Source: Sinohyriopsis cumingii (Eukaryota; Mollusca; Bivalvia; Unionida; Unionidae). Taken from it: 64,000 bases of DNA. The stretch is taken from assembly GCA_028554795.2 (NCBI GenBank), contig CM068839.1:87131540-87195539 (forward strand). Direction: 5' to 3'. The notes beneath the pieces are model-generated. The model had not been told where the DNA came from and did no database searches. It was given only the letters and a program-made list of their open reading frames with translations. The position numbers and the translations under genes are program-made. The stretch's first letter is position 1, and each line of letters begins with the position of its first letter. This document shows positions 16,539-29,396 of this stretch, piece by piece.

Positions 16539-18664
16539 TCTCATTTATTGCTGTCGTAATTGTTCTATACTTTCAAGCATGAATTAGTGTCAAACCAGTT
16601 AACTGTACGAGGTTTTGAGGTTTTTCATTTTCTAAAATCGTTATGATAGCAACTTCCACAGTATCATGTAGTTATGTGCCCCATTTAAATCTAACGGCAC
16701 TAATTCATGGTGATGTTCATCTAGCTACAGAATGTGTATTCTGAAATCTGCCCACGAGGAAACATTTACAAATTTTATGTGCATGTATTTGACTTTAATT
16801 TTAGTGGTTGACAAGTTCTCATATATTATCATTTACCATTCATTTTTAAAGTTCATGCCTTTGGGTTCTAATTCTTGTAGACGAATGTGTTTTCTGTCCT
16901 GTACCGCATCAAGTAATTAAACGCGCAATGTAATTTACACATCCACCGCACGATAATCGAAGCTACATTTTACAAGATTTATAGACAAATGAAAGTAAAC
17001 GATTCATTGCAATATGTCCTATTCGCATGAAGAATCAATACTAGCGTTGTAGTCACGTCCACCTTCATCCAAATAAAGATGTTTTAGTTTCCAAATGCAA
17101 TAGTCCCGTACCAGCCACTGTCAAACAATGCCTGAACTTTAGAAAAGTGATTCTTATTAAGTTCTGTTTTTCTTACCTCAAACGCCAGCATTAAAAAGTT
17201 GAAATCTGAACCGCGTAATCTCCAATATCAAGGTCTATTTATGGTTTTATATTAGATTATTACCGATTGTACATGTATTTGGAGCCTTATATATTGTGCA
17301 TTGCCATTAAGTGGATCTGTTAGTCTGCATATTTCTCTGTTCAAAGTTTCGCATTATAAAGTATATTTATTTTTAAAACATATTAAGTAAATTTGATAAA
17401 TTAACATTGGAGAAATTTACATCATTCTGAGTTATTATTTCAAATATGATCTAGTCGTAATTTTGCTGTGTATATTCTCATTATGATGACCATTAAATGG
17501 GATTAATCCACCCGTCATGACGTCGTTCTCTAATTTATAGCTGCGGATGCGTATAGTTTATTTGGCGTGTTAAAATGTTCCTGTTCCATGGCCTTAAGTG
17601 GTACTTCCTTAACGTCCATTTATGTTTCTTAAGGCAAGGTAGGGAAACTTGTAATGACTAGTCTTGTTAAAGCAAGAGACCTCAATTAATGACTGCTCTT
17701 TCCCTTTTCTTTCTAAGTGAACATTAAGTTCTTGTCTTGACCATCATTTGATTTCTATGGTATCACAGACCAATCTGAACCCACGTAGACCTAATGAGGG
17801 AAAGCATTCTTCGTTGCCCAATGGCGTGACAGCAGCAGTAAATGCACATCACCAATGAACAAAATAATCGTTTTCCACAAAACTAATGGCCAAAGCGCTG
17901 ACGTGACTTAGACAATGCAATTTCCTTCGGAATTTCTTGAATTGCTCGATGAATCTAAAATCGGATCCTTTGCTCTGGAGTACCTAATACAATTTTCTAT
18001 GCAATTTTATCAGCGGTTGTGCGTTATTTGTCGGGTAAGAACTCGCCTTGGTAGACAGTATTTGGTACATTATTTATTCTATCAAGAAAAAGCGATGTTT
18101 TTTTTTAAATCTGTGATGAATGTTTCATAATATGGCAAAGTCTCTCTTTGATTTCATTTTTCTTATTTACTTTTCAGATCTTTGCCTAGAGATAAGCGAG
18201 GAATCTTCCGCCTAAAGAGATTTTAGTGCAGGCGACAGTGGCAGAAGGCCGAAGTAAGCTTCAAAACATCATCTTTCTTCAATTTAGTGAAGACAAATGC
18301 AAAGCGTTAGCTATATTGTCAAATTCGCACAAAGAAGGAAGGAAAGTGCAGAAAAAGAAAAGTTGTGGTCACTCCTGACTCGCCCATAGAATCTAAAATA
18401 AGGAGGAGAATTAAAGTTATGATAAGGCGCTTGCGCTGAAATAAAAATCAACAATTGTGGAAACAGTGTAGTCCATATTTCGGAAAAGACAGAAAAGAAG
18501 TTTATTGCATTGTACTCATCGATAAAGTCTGACTGTACGTTTCTTTGTGCGCTCCCAGCCAAGCAAAATCAAATTATGTTCTCTGTTGAAACGTCATACT
18601 TTGTATTGCTTGATAACGTTTCCAAAATTCATTGTCTGAAAGAGTAAAATCTATTTAATCTGCT

Positions 18665-18665
<1 letters not shown>

Positions 18666-18702
<37 letters not shown>
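18666..18702. repeat. (TAA)n microsatellite
   Basis: About twelve AAT units. Confidence 0.95.
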
Positions 18703-19646
18703 CATAATTAGTTTATTATGCAACGAAAATGGTAACCTATAAGAACAGCTATTGCACCGATGGGTAGTTTTGGAGATAATAGAAAACATACAACAGTTTG
18801 GACATATCATTTGTTTTATGTTATTAGTAGGACATGGTAAATTTTATTCACATCAGGCAGCTAAATAATGGAAACATATTTAGAAATGGAAAATGTAAGT
18901 ATTTTTCACCCACCTGTCATTCATCATAGGAAAAGATGTAATGGTACTAAAATATTACTGCACATATGCTCGTCATATTCTTTGAGACCTTAAATGTATA
19001 CATAAATACGAATGTTTTCTGTGATAGCCAAAATTCTTTTGAAATCTTTATATGGATTTAAATAATTTAGACCACAGGTAACTGGAAATTACTACCACTT
19101 ATGATCGATTGTTGAACATGAAAGCAGCTCCAAACACGCACGAACATTAGTACCAATAATAAGAACCTCCGTGTTAAGCCTTGCGTTGACACATATTGCG
19201 TGGCTGAGAATATCGATCATGTGTTTCTTTGGTCCAGGTCTCAACATCGCTCGCATTGATAGGTGATTTGAGATATTAAACTACTCTGGTGAAACGTGTT
19301 TAAAGAGAACAACATATTGACTTCCATTACACAGTATTTATTATGATGAATAATTGGAAAGACATCGTCTCCCAAGTGATTTCAGCTGTAAGATGATCGT
19401 GGATTGGAATTAGAATTGTTATAGTTTCGAATTGCAATAGTGTGAATCAGTGCAACGTTCCTTAAGAATTTATGTATCTATATATATATAAATGCATGTA
19501 TATTAAGTGTGAGTGTAAATTGTAGCTGAGAAATGAATTTATTCCGACAACTTCACTCCCTAATCATACGTTAAATTTTCATCACAAAGAAGGATAATAC
19601 TCTGTAGATATCACACGTGTTCAGAATTTGTGACAGGCAACTTGTA

Positions 19647-20295
19647 ATGAATGTTGATATGTTTGTGTTTGGCCGCGAAGTTCTAAAATATGTTTTCTAT
19701 CTGCAACTATTGTCCCACGTCACCAGTTATGTGGTCAACTACACTATTCATACGCCGGCTATGGTGTTTAAAGAATTCGACATTGATATCACGACGCCGA
19801 CGGAAGAAACGACGTATTCGAAAGGACAACACAGAGACGTTATTGCTGAATTCTTGGAGATACTGGAAAAGTATGAAAGAAACAAAGAAAACTGCACTGC
19901 AGGGACACAATACAACCTTGGTCAAGGGGTCATCCAACAATATGGCAAAAACAGATTCAGGCAACAAGCCTTAGTTGCAGTTACGAAAGCGAATTTTTTA
20001 ACAAGAATATGGATGAAAGCCAGCCCTGAAGTGCTGAATTCAGAGTACCTTTTCTATACTCAAGTTCGGTCGATGGTGGAGGGGGATCCAGTGATATTTG
20101 CAGCAGGAAACTGTTATGACAAAGAAGAATATAAGAATTATTATCTATTCTGTCCGTATGCGTACCGCACAGAAAACGGCCAGATTAATGTCAAGGATCT
20201 GTCTGTTGAATATGACTATTTGGGCAACGATTCTGAATTTTATTACATGGCCAGAATGAGAGCTAGCAAGCTGGAAAACTTCAATTTTACTGTTG
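19647..20295 (+). CDS. GPR158/179-like class C receptor, first coding exon
   Basis: ATG at 19647; an upstream in-frame GTG at 19617 is unlikely as a start in an animal gene. The exon codes for about 216 aa and ends at a perfect donor GTAAGT (20296) in phase 1. A hydrophobic stretch (VLKYVFYLQLLSHVTSYVV) may serve as signal peptide. The rest is an extracellular Cache-type region: EFLEILEKYERNKENCT, LVAVTKANFLTRIW, and YYMARMRASKLENFNFTV at the exon end. It is like the N-terminal ectodomain of the orphan receptors GPR158/GPR179 and fly CG31760. These are seven-helix membrane proteins; mammalian GPR158 has been reported as a glycine receptor. The remaining domains must lie on later exons. The identification rests mostly on the next exon. 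Confidence 0.8.
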
Positions 20296-21457
20296 GTAAG
20301 TACAATTTTGGTAATTATAATTTGTTACACTTAATGACTAATGTATACATCTTGCAATATCACGTATGCAAAATTGATGTAATGTCACAAACTTGCTTTC
20401 TCTCTCACATATTTCTGTTGATCTCTTGAGTCTTATAAAAGACCAAAAGTACACAAATTCCACAAGTTTTGTTTAATCTGTTAATTGCACAATGAAATAC
20501 ATTCGTGTTAGTTTATCCGAGTATATGCCTAGTTAGTTAATGCAATTCCAATGTTGTACGTATATGATAACACTTGTCAATAGATTGTTTGCACTATGAT
20601 TCGGAACTAATGGTATCTCAGTTGATGTCCTTGATTTAACGCTATCATGAGAAAAGAAAAAGATGTCAATCTTTTTCCATTTTTAAAATTTGAGGTGGGT
20701 AAATTAATGCATTCACGAGTGGTACGAACGATCCTTTATATTAACGAATTTAATTTATTTCAATGGCATTTTGGATGTCATATCTAAACAAATTCAACAT
20801 TAGTCACAACACAAAACCTTTATTTTACATGAAGGGTAAATCGTATGCTTTTAACATTATTAATAAGCAATTAAATATTCGAGATATCTTTTTTCTTTAT
20901 AGTATTTAATAAAGTAATAAATCAAACGACATTAGAAGGTTTTAGTTAATTCCACGGATATATACTAGCGTGCTACAATAAAGTACATTTTTCGTGTGGA
21001 ATATTTACATTTTTAATATTAATATTTTGAGTATTATTTTTAATCATGTACGCTTGAAACCCTATAACAATTTCATTTAATTTCTGACAAATACCAAGTA
21101 TAAACATATCCTTCTTTATGTATTAAAGAGTTAAAAACGAATTACACGCATCTTCATAAAACATTGCACACGAGCATGCTAAATTATGTTGGGCAAGGAA
21201 AATTTGTTTTTAATACAAGAAGCTGTAATCCCACCATAAATCGAGAACGTTTACATGGCTTTGTTGTGTATCTTTAGATGAAATTTTTTTTTGAAAACAT
21301 ATTATAGGTTTGTATATATATTCTCGTCTACAGTTCCATTCCAAATGACATAAAAACGGGTTACTTAGTCAATAAAAGAGAGGCAGATGAAATATGTACA
21401 CAAAATGCTATAAAATCATCACTATTATCATACAAACTAAAACCCAACATTGTTCTT

Positions 21458-21459
<2 letters not shown>

Positions 21460-21511
<52 letters not shown>
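21460..21511. repeat. (TA)n microsatellite
   Basis: About 25 AT units; the open frame through it is meaningless (Tyr-Ile repeat). Confidence 0.95.
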
Positions 21512-21512
<1 letters not shown>

Positions 21513-21981
21513 CCTGGTCATTTTCACTAATCAGAAATGTACCCACATGCTAAGTATGTTCCACCAAAATGGTACAGTTTCAATGCGAATGTCTCAGTAA
21601 AAACAGTGTCCATAATTCCAACAAATATTGAAGTAAATATTAAATATACATTAAGTCTTCTTAAAATGGAGCCTCATGTTGAGTTCAATCTTTGAAGTTC
21701 TTTAAATGTTTTTCAGCGGAAATTAAACGACAAATCGTTAAATCAAAAGGGACCATTTCTTTGTAACATTTTATTACAACGTAGTGATATTTAAATACGA
21801 TCAGCGTATTTTTAATCGAAAACATCATGCTAAATTTGATTTTAAGTCATTAAGTTCCTCAAAAGATTTCAGCAGAAATAAAATTAAACGGAAACAATTT
21901 AAGGATAAAGATTATGTGACTGTAGTTGTGTAATTATCGAAGTTGGAATGCTTGCCCAACCACTGGAACTACAGTCAACTT

Positions 21982-21983
<2 letters not shown>

Positions 21984-22056
<73 letters not shown>
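21984..22056. repeat. (TA)n microsatellite
   Basis: About 36 AT units, open in several frames on both strands as a Tyr-Ile repeat. Confidence 0.95.
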
Positions 22057-22057
<1 letters not shown>

Positions 22058-23767
22058 TGTACTTGGCAATCAAGCTTTGCTTGTTTCTGTTAACAATGGT
22101 TTCATACAGGTCAATTTCTCCAGCTTCAATATTTGAATTTGGAGTCAAACATTTTCTCCCGCTATTTCGTATTACAGAACCTAGCTTTTGAGTCATTAAT
22201 ATGGAGTGAATTAAAATATATTGGATATATCTTGGGTTTCTGAAAACTTCGAATTTGAATTGAAATACATATTTATCGTTCGTTTTTATTGCCTAATTGA
22301 AGTGTGCTGGTTTATTGCAGTATGTGGGAAATATTTCATAAATAAATGTTCAGTATTACAACCAATATAGAAAATCCTTTTTAAAATATAAAAACATATA
22401 CTCTGTTTAATTTGTTATATCTATAACACAAAAGTAAGTTTCTCATTTTAGTACTCATATAAGAAGAATACGATGGAATTTTACACTACCGGTTAGCAAT
22501 GGTTACCCTAATTTATATAAATTAGCTTCAATTAGCAAATCATTTGTTACTGAAATTCCTTTCTCCCAGTTTGTTAACAGAATGCATATTATGTCGCATC
22601 ACGGTTCAACATGTTATTACATATATGCCACAACAAAACAAGCTTTATCAATATGTCATGCCGTTTTGTCAGAGTCAACATACACTCAACATATGTATTT
22701 TGATGTGTATCTGACAGGTTGTAGTTAATAAGACCTTGATTTCTCCAACTTACCTTAAGTTTAGAATTAACTGAACAATTGTATCCCGCAGGCTGATTAG
22801 ACAACCGTTAAGTCTTTTCAGTGAAGAATGGAATCCAGCAATCTGACTGACTACATTTTAAGCCTTACCAACATTTATCAAATCCAGTACCAATAGTTGG
22901 GCTTAATATTATACCTTACGTTTGCATAATTACGACAAGGTCCCATCATGGCAGCCTGGTTTCCGCTAGCAATATTTTCATACAATCCAAGAATCGACAT
23001 TGATATATATTATTGATGTTTATCAGCTTAGTTTTCTACAACCTACAACCATTAATCACGTACTGAATGGACTAACTGGTTTATTATTGCACTGAGTAAG
23101 AATACATTCTCTGCTACAATTCTTTATCCAGTTGTTTTGTCTCAATATTCTTGAGTTGATGAATCTTGTGACACTGGACTATACAGTACTGTGTAAGATA
23201 TAACCTTTGCAACAAGAATCAAAACAACAGTAATTTGATATTTCATAATAAGCTGTATCTATGTTAATTGAACTGTTGAGCGAAGGAAATCTAGAAAATA
23301 CTTTTTTACCATTACCACTCCTACAGCAATAAAAACTGAACAAGGATGATGCCTGTCAATATAAACAGTGAACGTTTCACATTGTTTCTTCGCTTACGTC
23401 TAAAATATGATATATGTGTAGAATCTGTGAAGGTACTAAAAGCTACGAATGCAAAAAGTACGTAATGCTTCCTCCCTTTAGAAGAGCATCATGTGTATCA
23501 TCCTTTATTCAAATATTTAAATCGTCAGCATGCACCATTAGCATCGTTTAGTAAAATTGCATTGGTTGTATTCTCTGTTCTAAAGAGTGTCTCTTATTTT
23601 CTGGATATTGTTCAACCTTTATAAATATTTTCTTTGTCGATAAATTGAGACATTAACCCAGACTTCTCACAGCATTCAGACTTAACCTGTCTCGTTTGTT
23701 TCGTTTTTGTTTAAATTTTTGAATAGATTGTGTACCAAGTATATTGTGTTTCTCAGCAAGTAATAGC

Positions 23768-24752
23768 TCTTATGTCACTTGTTTAGGATGGAATAAAGAG
23801 TAACACAAGAAGGTGTGAAAACAACAAGATTTGAAAAGATACAATAATTTATTTCCCTGGAAAAAGTATGCAAAAATGAAACAATATGGATTTACGGTTT
23901 TATTGAATCAAATCCAAACATAATCAGAGAATTATCCAAGAATAACATTCTTGAAGTCCTAATAACAAAATGTTCTACTGATTTCACGTTCGAATCCCGA
24001 CGAAGAATCCAAGATGGAAGACGATAACGTATGCTGTAGTCTGTAGTGTTGAAGTCTACAGATCCTTGTAGGAACAAAAATTATCACTCCGGCGTCTGAT
24101 AGCTGAATAAACTTTTATAAACAAACTGTTCTTTTTCCACAATATTACCTGAGTACACGTATTTTCCAGATAAATAACAGAATTAATCCTTTGGAATCCG
24201 AGTAATTTGCATTAACTCCAAACCATGTAATTTGAAATTACTCCAAACAGCACAACTTACAACTAACAAACAGCCCAGCGTCTACTGAGATTAATTCTCC
24301 AAAACATGGGTTATATGTTCTTTCTAAAACGTAAGCAAGGGGTCACGTGATCATCTTCTGGAAGGTTATAGAAGCAAGTAAGTATTACAGATCACGTTTA
24401 CCTAGTGTGACCCTGACGAAAACCAATCATTTTTACTCTAAGAAACAAAAAAATAAATAAAACTCTTTACATTTTAAAGACAAAGTCCCATCATGACCTT
24501 GAAAACAACCAATCATTTTAAAATAAAATATGTTTACGAAGGTTGCTACAAATTCTGAAACAAAGTCAGGATTTAGATCAACACCTGGTGCTTATAAACT
24601 AAAAGTCAAGGTCAAACTATTTTCTATAAAAAAATGGTATAATCTCTAGTGAATAAATTCACATTACAATATCATGTAATTAATATTTTTTTTTATAAAA
24701 CTGACAAAAGATTAAACTGAAATAGATATAATTAAGTCAAATATGCATACCA
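23768..24752 (-). repeat. 3' LTR of the Gypsy element
   Basis: On the plus strand it runs from TCTTATGTCACTTGTTTAGG to CATACCA. It aligns along its length with 29397-30374 and with the solo LTRs at 46136-47060 and 61990-62920. On its internal side it abuts a polypurine tract. Confidence 0.9.
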
Positions 24753-24761
24753 CTTCCCCCC
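24753..24761 (-). promoter_or_regulatory. Polypurine tract for plus-strand priming
   Basis: Minus-strand GGGGGGAAG immediately next to the LTR start TGG at 24752, where a PPT is required. A short but well-placed match. Confidence 0.75.
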
Positions 24762-24898
24762 ATACAGAAATGAACTCATAAATTACACAGACTGCATGAA
24801 ATACTACATTGTAATACACGGGAAAGTGCATCTGCTATTAAATTAGCTTTTCGCTTGATGTGTCCGATGTCAAGATTATATTTCTTTAACAATAAACT

Positions 24899-25297
24899 TC
24901 ATGTTAGTAGTCTTTGATTTTTATGTTTTGTCTTGCCGATGAAAGTAAGGGGGTTGTGGTCACTAAATACAATAATCGATAAAGGAGCTGAACTAAGGTA
25001 AATTTCAAAATGTTGTAATGCCAATATCAAAGCCAAACATTCCTTCTCGATTGTTGAATAATTCCTTTGGTGCTTATTTAATTTCTTAGAAAAATAGCAC
25101 ACTGGATGATCAATACCACTTTCGTCTTCTTGAATCAAAACTGATCCAACCACAACATCACTTGCATCAACAGACAGCTTAAAAGATTGGCTGAAATTTG
25201 GAGCTGTAAGAACTGGTGCCCTGTTAAGTATGACTTTCAATTTGTCAAAAGCATCCTGACTTTTTTCAGTCCAAAGGAACTTGTTTTTCTTTCTCAA
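24899..25297 (-). pseudogene. Gypsy RNase H domain
   Basis: Reads FLWTEKSQDAFDKLK, then LSVDASDVVVGSVL with the first catalytic Asp. The IEKEC Glu and SDHNPL Asp follow, a typical Ty3/Gypsy RNase H start. The frame ends at HKNQRLLT, where the domain normally continues, so the C-terminal part is lost. It lies directly after RT, at the end of pol next to the 3' LTR, confirming that integrase is not in its usual place. Confidence 0.88.
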
Positions 25298-25408
25298 TAA
25301 ATGTGTCAGGGGTTCAGCAATTATAGAATCCGGCCGTACGCAGAAATCGCATCAGTTTCTTTTTATTTACAGGCACGGGAAATTCAGAGATAGCCTTGAA
25401 CTTAGCAT

Positions 25409-26232
25409 CTATAAGTTTAACATGTCCATGTCCCACGATGTGTCCCTGAAATGTAACACTAGCAAGCCAGAATTCACCCTGATACAAATTAAATATGTAG
25501 CATATGTGAGTCTGCCAAAGAATTTCCGAATTGTTCCTAAATGTTCTTTCCAGGTGTCATTGTAGATGATGACACCATCGATGTAAGCATGACAATTGTC
25601 TAGACCAGAGGTGATCATATTCTTGAGGCGTTGAAATGTACTTGGGGACCCTTTCATCCCAAACAGCATTATTTTATGTTGATAAAGTCCATATGGAGTC
25701 ACAAATGCCGAAATTTCCTTTTGCTCTTTCCGTTAGTGGAATCTGTAAAAATCCTTTAGAATGTCAAATTTGGTGACATACGTGGCATTCCCGATCTTAA
25801 CAATACAGTCATCGATTCTTGGTAATGGGAATGAATCCGTTTTGTCACACTATTCACCTTCCTTTAATCTGTAAACATACGGAAAGATTTATCTGGTTTT
25901 GGAAAAAGGATGCACGGTGAACTCCAGTCAATTTTACTGGGCTCTATAAACTCATTCTTTAGCAAACATTGAATTTCTTTCTTCAAATGTTTCTGTTTGA
26001 GAGGGTTCATCCTGTACGGGTGTTGTTTGGCAGGTTTGGAATTTACAATTTCAACGTCATGGAACATTTTGTTTGTCCTTGTATGAACATCTGGAAATAA
26101 GTGCTCATATTCAAATAATAAATGTTTAAGTTCATTTCTTTCTTGCTCTTGCAAATAGGAAAGGTTCTGGTCTAGATCTTTTATGATGTCTGAATTCCGA
26201 AGAATTGTCACTCCAATATCAGTAGAATCCAA
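25409..26232 (-). pseudogene. Gypsy reverse transcriptase, broken
   Basis: The upstream part (26232-25864) has the RT entrance region LKKEIQCLLKNEFIEPS and WSSPCILFPKPDKS. A shifted segment near 25,750 still shows the FDILK palm motif. The part 25702-25409 has PYGLYQHKIMLFGMKGSPSTFQR and the active-site strand AYIDGVIIYND, in which the second Asp of YIDD is Gly, so it would be inactive. Stops and frameshifts separate the parts. It copies element RNA into DNA in intact relatives. Confidence 0.88.
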
Positions 26233-26477
26233 TATTCCTTCAATAAATCTTCACTGAGTGTGACAGGTACAACTACGTTAATGTCATGTTTAACCTGGCT
26301 TTCTTTCAATATACTGGTATTCCTATAATTTATTTATATACCAGGGGCACTATTATTATAATTTAACTCATTCATTTTCTTCTTAACTTAGTAAGTGTCG
26401 TAATGTCTAATCTGAAGAAAAATTTGAAGAATGAGCAAGAGAGACAGAACTCCATTTTTACAAAACTCAACAGTTCT

Positions 26478-27140
26478 CTACATTTTAGTTCTGTCAAACC
26501 ATAATTTCACTTCTGACTTGAATTGCTGAATGCCAAATTCAAGAAGAATAGGCTGGAACGTTCCAGACCTACAATTCAACCCTTGACCCGATTGGATAGA
26601 GTTTGAATGGCAAAATAGAGTAAAAGACTTTTCAAAAACTTTTACTATCATTTTAGATTTTATATTCCTCAAGGGAATTGCCTCTGGAAACCTTCTTGAT
26701 GCACACATGATGGTCAAGAGGTATTGGTTACCTGACTTGGTCTTAGGTAAGAAACCAACACATTCTACCATAATTCTACTGGATGGTTCGTCAAAGACAG
26801 GAATAGGTTGTAGATGAGCCTTGGGAATTTTCTGATTTGGTTTTCTTACCATTTGACAGGTATGACAAGATTTACAGTATTTACCAACATCCCTTTTGAT
26901 TTTTGGCGAATATAAGTGAGTTACAATCTTGTGATAAATTGTATTGCCTCCTAAATATCCAGCCAATGGAGTTTCATGGGCCAGACTAAGTATTTCCTGT
27001 CTGTAAGGTTTTGGAACTACAATTTGATAGTTCACTGACCATTCGTCATCAGCAGGTACCTCGGGAGGTCTCCATTTTCTCATAAGAATTCCATTTTTAA
27101 TGAGATAATGAGGCAGGAACTTCAGTATCTTCAGTTTCAC
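26478..27140 (-). pseudogene. Gypsy integrase, zinc finger and part of the core, upstream of RT
   Basis: Contains the HHCC finger (HETPLAGYLGGNTIYHK ... CKSCHTCQMVRKPN) and the start of the rve core. The first catalytic Asp is Glu (VECVGFLPKTKSG) and the second is Gly (IQSGQG), so it is dead. The frame ends before the catalytic Glu; only 246 bp lie between it and RT, so the core end and C-terminal domain are deleted. Location between protease and RT defines the unusual gene order. Confidence 0.88.
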
Positions 27141-27226
27141 TAATATCCTTCTGAAACAAACAGGAGATTTCAGGATTGTTTTTTCTGTTCAAAGACATGT
27201 GATTGCAGTTTATCACCCTGATTAGA

Positions 27227-27790
27227 TCAAAGAGAATGAGTTGTTAAAAGAGGATCACTGTGATCGATACCTTCTGATTGATCCAAACAAGGAGTGAAAG
27301 TGACCTCATCAAAAACCTGACCAATGCATGTGTTAGCTAAAGGAATACTTTCATTATCAACATCATTCTCAAGGGCTTTCTTTGCCATAGCTCTGGTAAC
27401 TGCAGAAACAGGAAATATATCTGGGAATTCTTTTTCAATTGGATCGACTTTCTGATCCAAGCAAGGCGTGTCAGTTACAAGTGGATTAACCACAACCTTG
27501 TCTCCAGCTAGGTCCTTTCTTAGTAATAAATGAATGCCCTCAACGGGTAAAACAGAGGCTGTTCCGATAGTCACTGGTCCTGAGCCTAAGTCTGATGAGA
27601 AATTTACACAATGGAGAGGAACATTAACAAAGCCGCACTCTACTCCCTGAATAAGAACACTCTCATTAGAAGAAGACTTTTCAGAAAAAGGCAAAGCACC
27701 TGACAATAAAAGACTCTGAGAAGCTCCTGTGTCCTTTAAAATATTAATAGAGATACGATTGGCCGAATCACTTCGATATGAAAGGTACAT
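27227..27790 (-). pseudogene. Gypsy aspartic protease and linker
   Basis: ILKDTGASQSLLL carries the protease active-site DTGA. The flap-like region and the linker LPVEGIHLLLRKDLAG follow, with the downstream spacer EFPDIFPVSAVTRAMA that in relatives leads to the integrase finger. One frame of 187 codons. Confidence 0.82.
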
Positions 27791-27899
27791 AATTCTCCAT
27801 ATTCAAATCAGACTGGAGTTTATTAGACCCAACAAATGTTTTGCTTTCACTACATGACCGTGACCTTGACCTCTTAGAAATTAGAAAATTTGGAATAGA

Positions 27900-29266
27900 T
27901 CTGTCTTGATTCTGATGCCTATTTTTAAATATGTAGCAATCAGAAATAATGTGTTATTTTTCCTTGCAATAGGTACACGTATAAAGAGACAATGATCTTG
28001 AATCAAGCTACTCGGAAATTTGCTTTTCAGACGTTGTGGTAGTTTGAGTTTTAGAAGGGCTTGTATAAGGCTGAAATACTTTTCTGCCAGAAGTCAGGTT
28101 GGTAGAAGTCTTATTTACAAAAGGAACTTTATGAGTTAAAGAATACTCATCAGCAGGTCAAGCAACATTTTCCAAGGTTTCAATCTGATGCTCGTCAACA
28201 TAAGACTTACTGTTACCATGGACACAGTTTTTGAAATATTGAAGTAATATAAGTTGTTTGAGACCTTCATAATCTCATTCAACTGTCTTGGCTAAGCACC
28301 ATCTATCACATAACTGCTCTTTTTCTCTAGCAAATTCGACATGTTTTTGTCCAGCTTCTTTTGTATACTTTTTGAATTTATGCCGATAGGCTTCAGGGAC
28401 TAACTCATTACCCCTTAAGATGCATTCTTTAACCATATCATAGTTACCACTTTGGTCAACTGGCAATGCATTGTAGATATCACTAGCCTTACCAGGGAGT
28501 ACGCATTGTAATGACTGAGTCCAATGTTCCCTAGGCCATTTCAGTTTTCAGCGACCTTTTCAAAAAGGAGCAAACTATTTGTTTACATCTTTTTCTCTGA
28601 CAGTTGTCACTAATCTAATATTCTTTGCAAGATCAAAATTTAAATTTGGATTTGAAGTATGAGTGTGTTGTTCACTTTCCAGTTCCATTTCCTTCATTTT
28701 ACATATGTGTTCCCTCTCTTTCTCTCTTTCTTCCATTTGCATTTCTTCTCTTTGTAACTCCATTTGTCTTTTTTTCTTCTCTTTCTTCTTTATCTAACTG
28801 CATTTGCATATGTTTTTCTTCCTGTCTCTCTCCTCTTTCTCAAATTGCTGCTTTGTTTATTCTTTTTTGCAATAACATTGCTATTTGTTCTTTCTCCAAT
28901 TTCATTTGTTCTTTCTATTTCTCCAATATCATTTGTTAGTTCCGTTTCTCCAACTGTAACTGCATTTGTGTTTCTATTTCTTCTTTCTGAAGCTCCAATT
29001 CCATCTTGTATTTTAATTCTAATTCCTTACTTTTTGTTTGTCAGAGTCTGATAGAGACTTACTGACTAAAACCAAAGCACTTTTATCCTAAACATTCTAT
29101 TCTATCAAATACTGAACCAAATTATTTCTTATTTCCTATTTCGTTAAGGAAGCCTTTACTTCAGAAAGATCGTACTGTCTGGCAAGTTAAATCAAGTCAT
29201 CTTTTTGAAAAGATCTAATTGTTCCTGGGTGGGATTTGAAAGAAAGATTTCTACTTTTGATGACAT
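27900..29266 (-). pseudogene. Gypsy gag, decayed
   Basis: Starts at ATG 29266 (MSSKVEIFLSNPTQEQLDLF). It continues through a Lys/Glu-rich coiled coil with several stops (28575-29050 region) and NIRLVTTVREKDVNK. A SCAN-like core follows (YDMVKECILRGNELVPEAY and KKYTKEAGQKHVEFAREKE, 28275-28466), then a CCHC knuckle remnant near 27,940-27,985 with a stop inside. It would form the particle shell in intact copies. Confidence 0.78.
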
Positions 29267-29374
29267 TTTAGAAATAGACTGCCGATTTCACTAAATATTT
29301 CAAAACGTTGGGAAATGACCTTTCATTAACAAAAATAGGTTTTCTGAAATATTCTATCATTAATTCAAAATAAT

Positions 29375-29396
29375 TCGTAGGACGAGCTTCACAATT
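29375..29396 (-). promoter_or_regulatory. Possible primer-binding site (tRNA-Pro-like)
   Basis: Directly after the 5' LTR the minus strand reads TTGTGAAGCTCGTCC. GCTCGTCC resembles the core of the tRNA-Pro primer site known from gammaretroviruses. Degenerate, so tentative. Confidence 0.35.

Larger units (their letters stand above)
15813..19646. other. Host flank between Polinton region and receptor exon 1
   Basis: Apart from the degenerate repeat, a (CA)n(TA)n array (16452-16537) and an (AAT)n array (18666-18702), I see nothing recognisable. Open frames here are short and compositionally random. It probably contains the receptor gene's promoter and upstream exon or untranslated region, but I cannot point to them. 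Confidence 0.5.

Noticed and set aside
21394..22196. Several frames with long Tyr-Ile repeats
   Set aside because: Produced by (TA)n microsatellites; the same holds at 38,049 and 39,946.
28625..29051. Plus-strand frames rich in Ser, Phe and Leu
   Set aside because: They mirror the Lys/Glu-rich gag coiled coil on the opposite strand.
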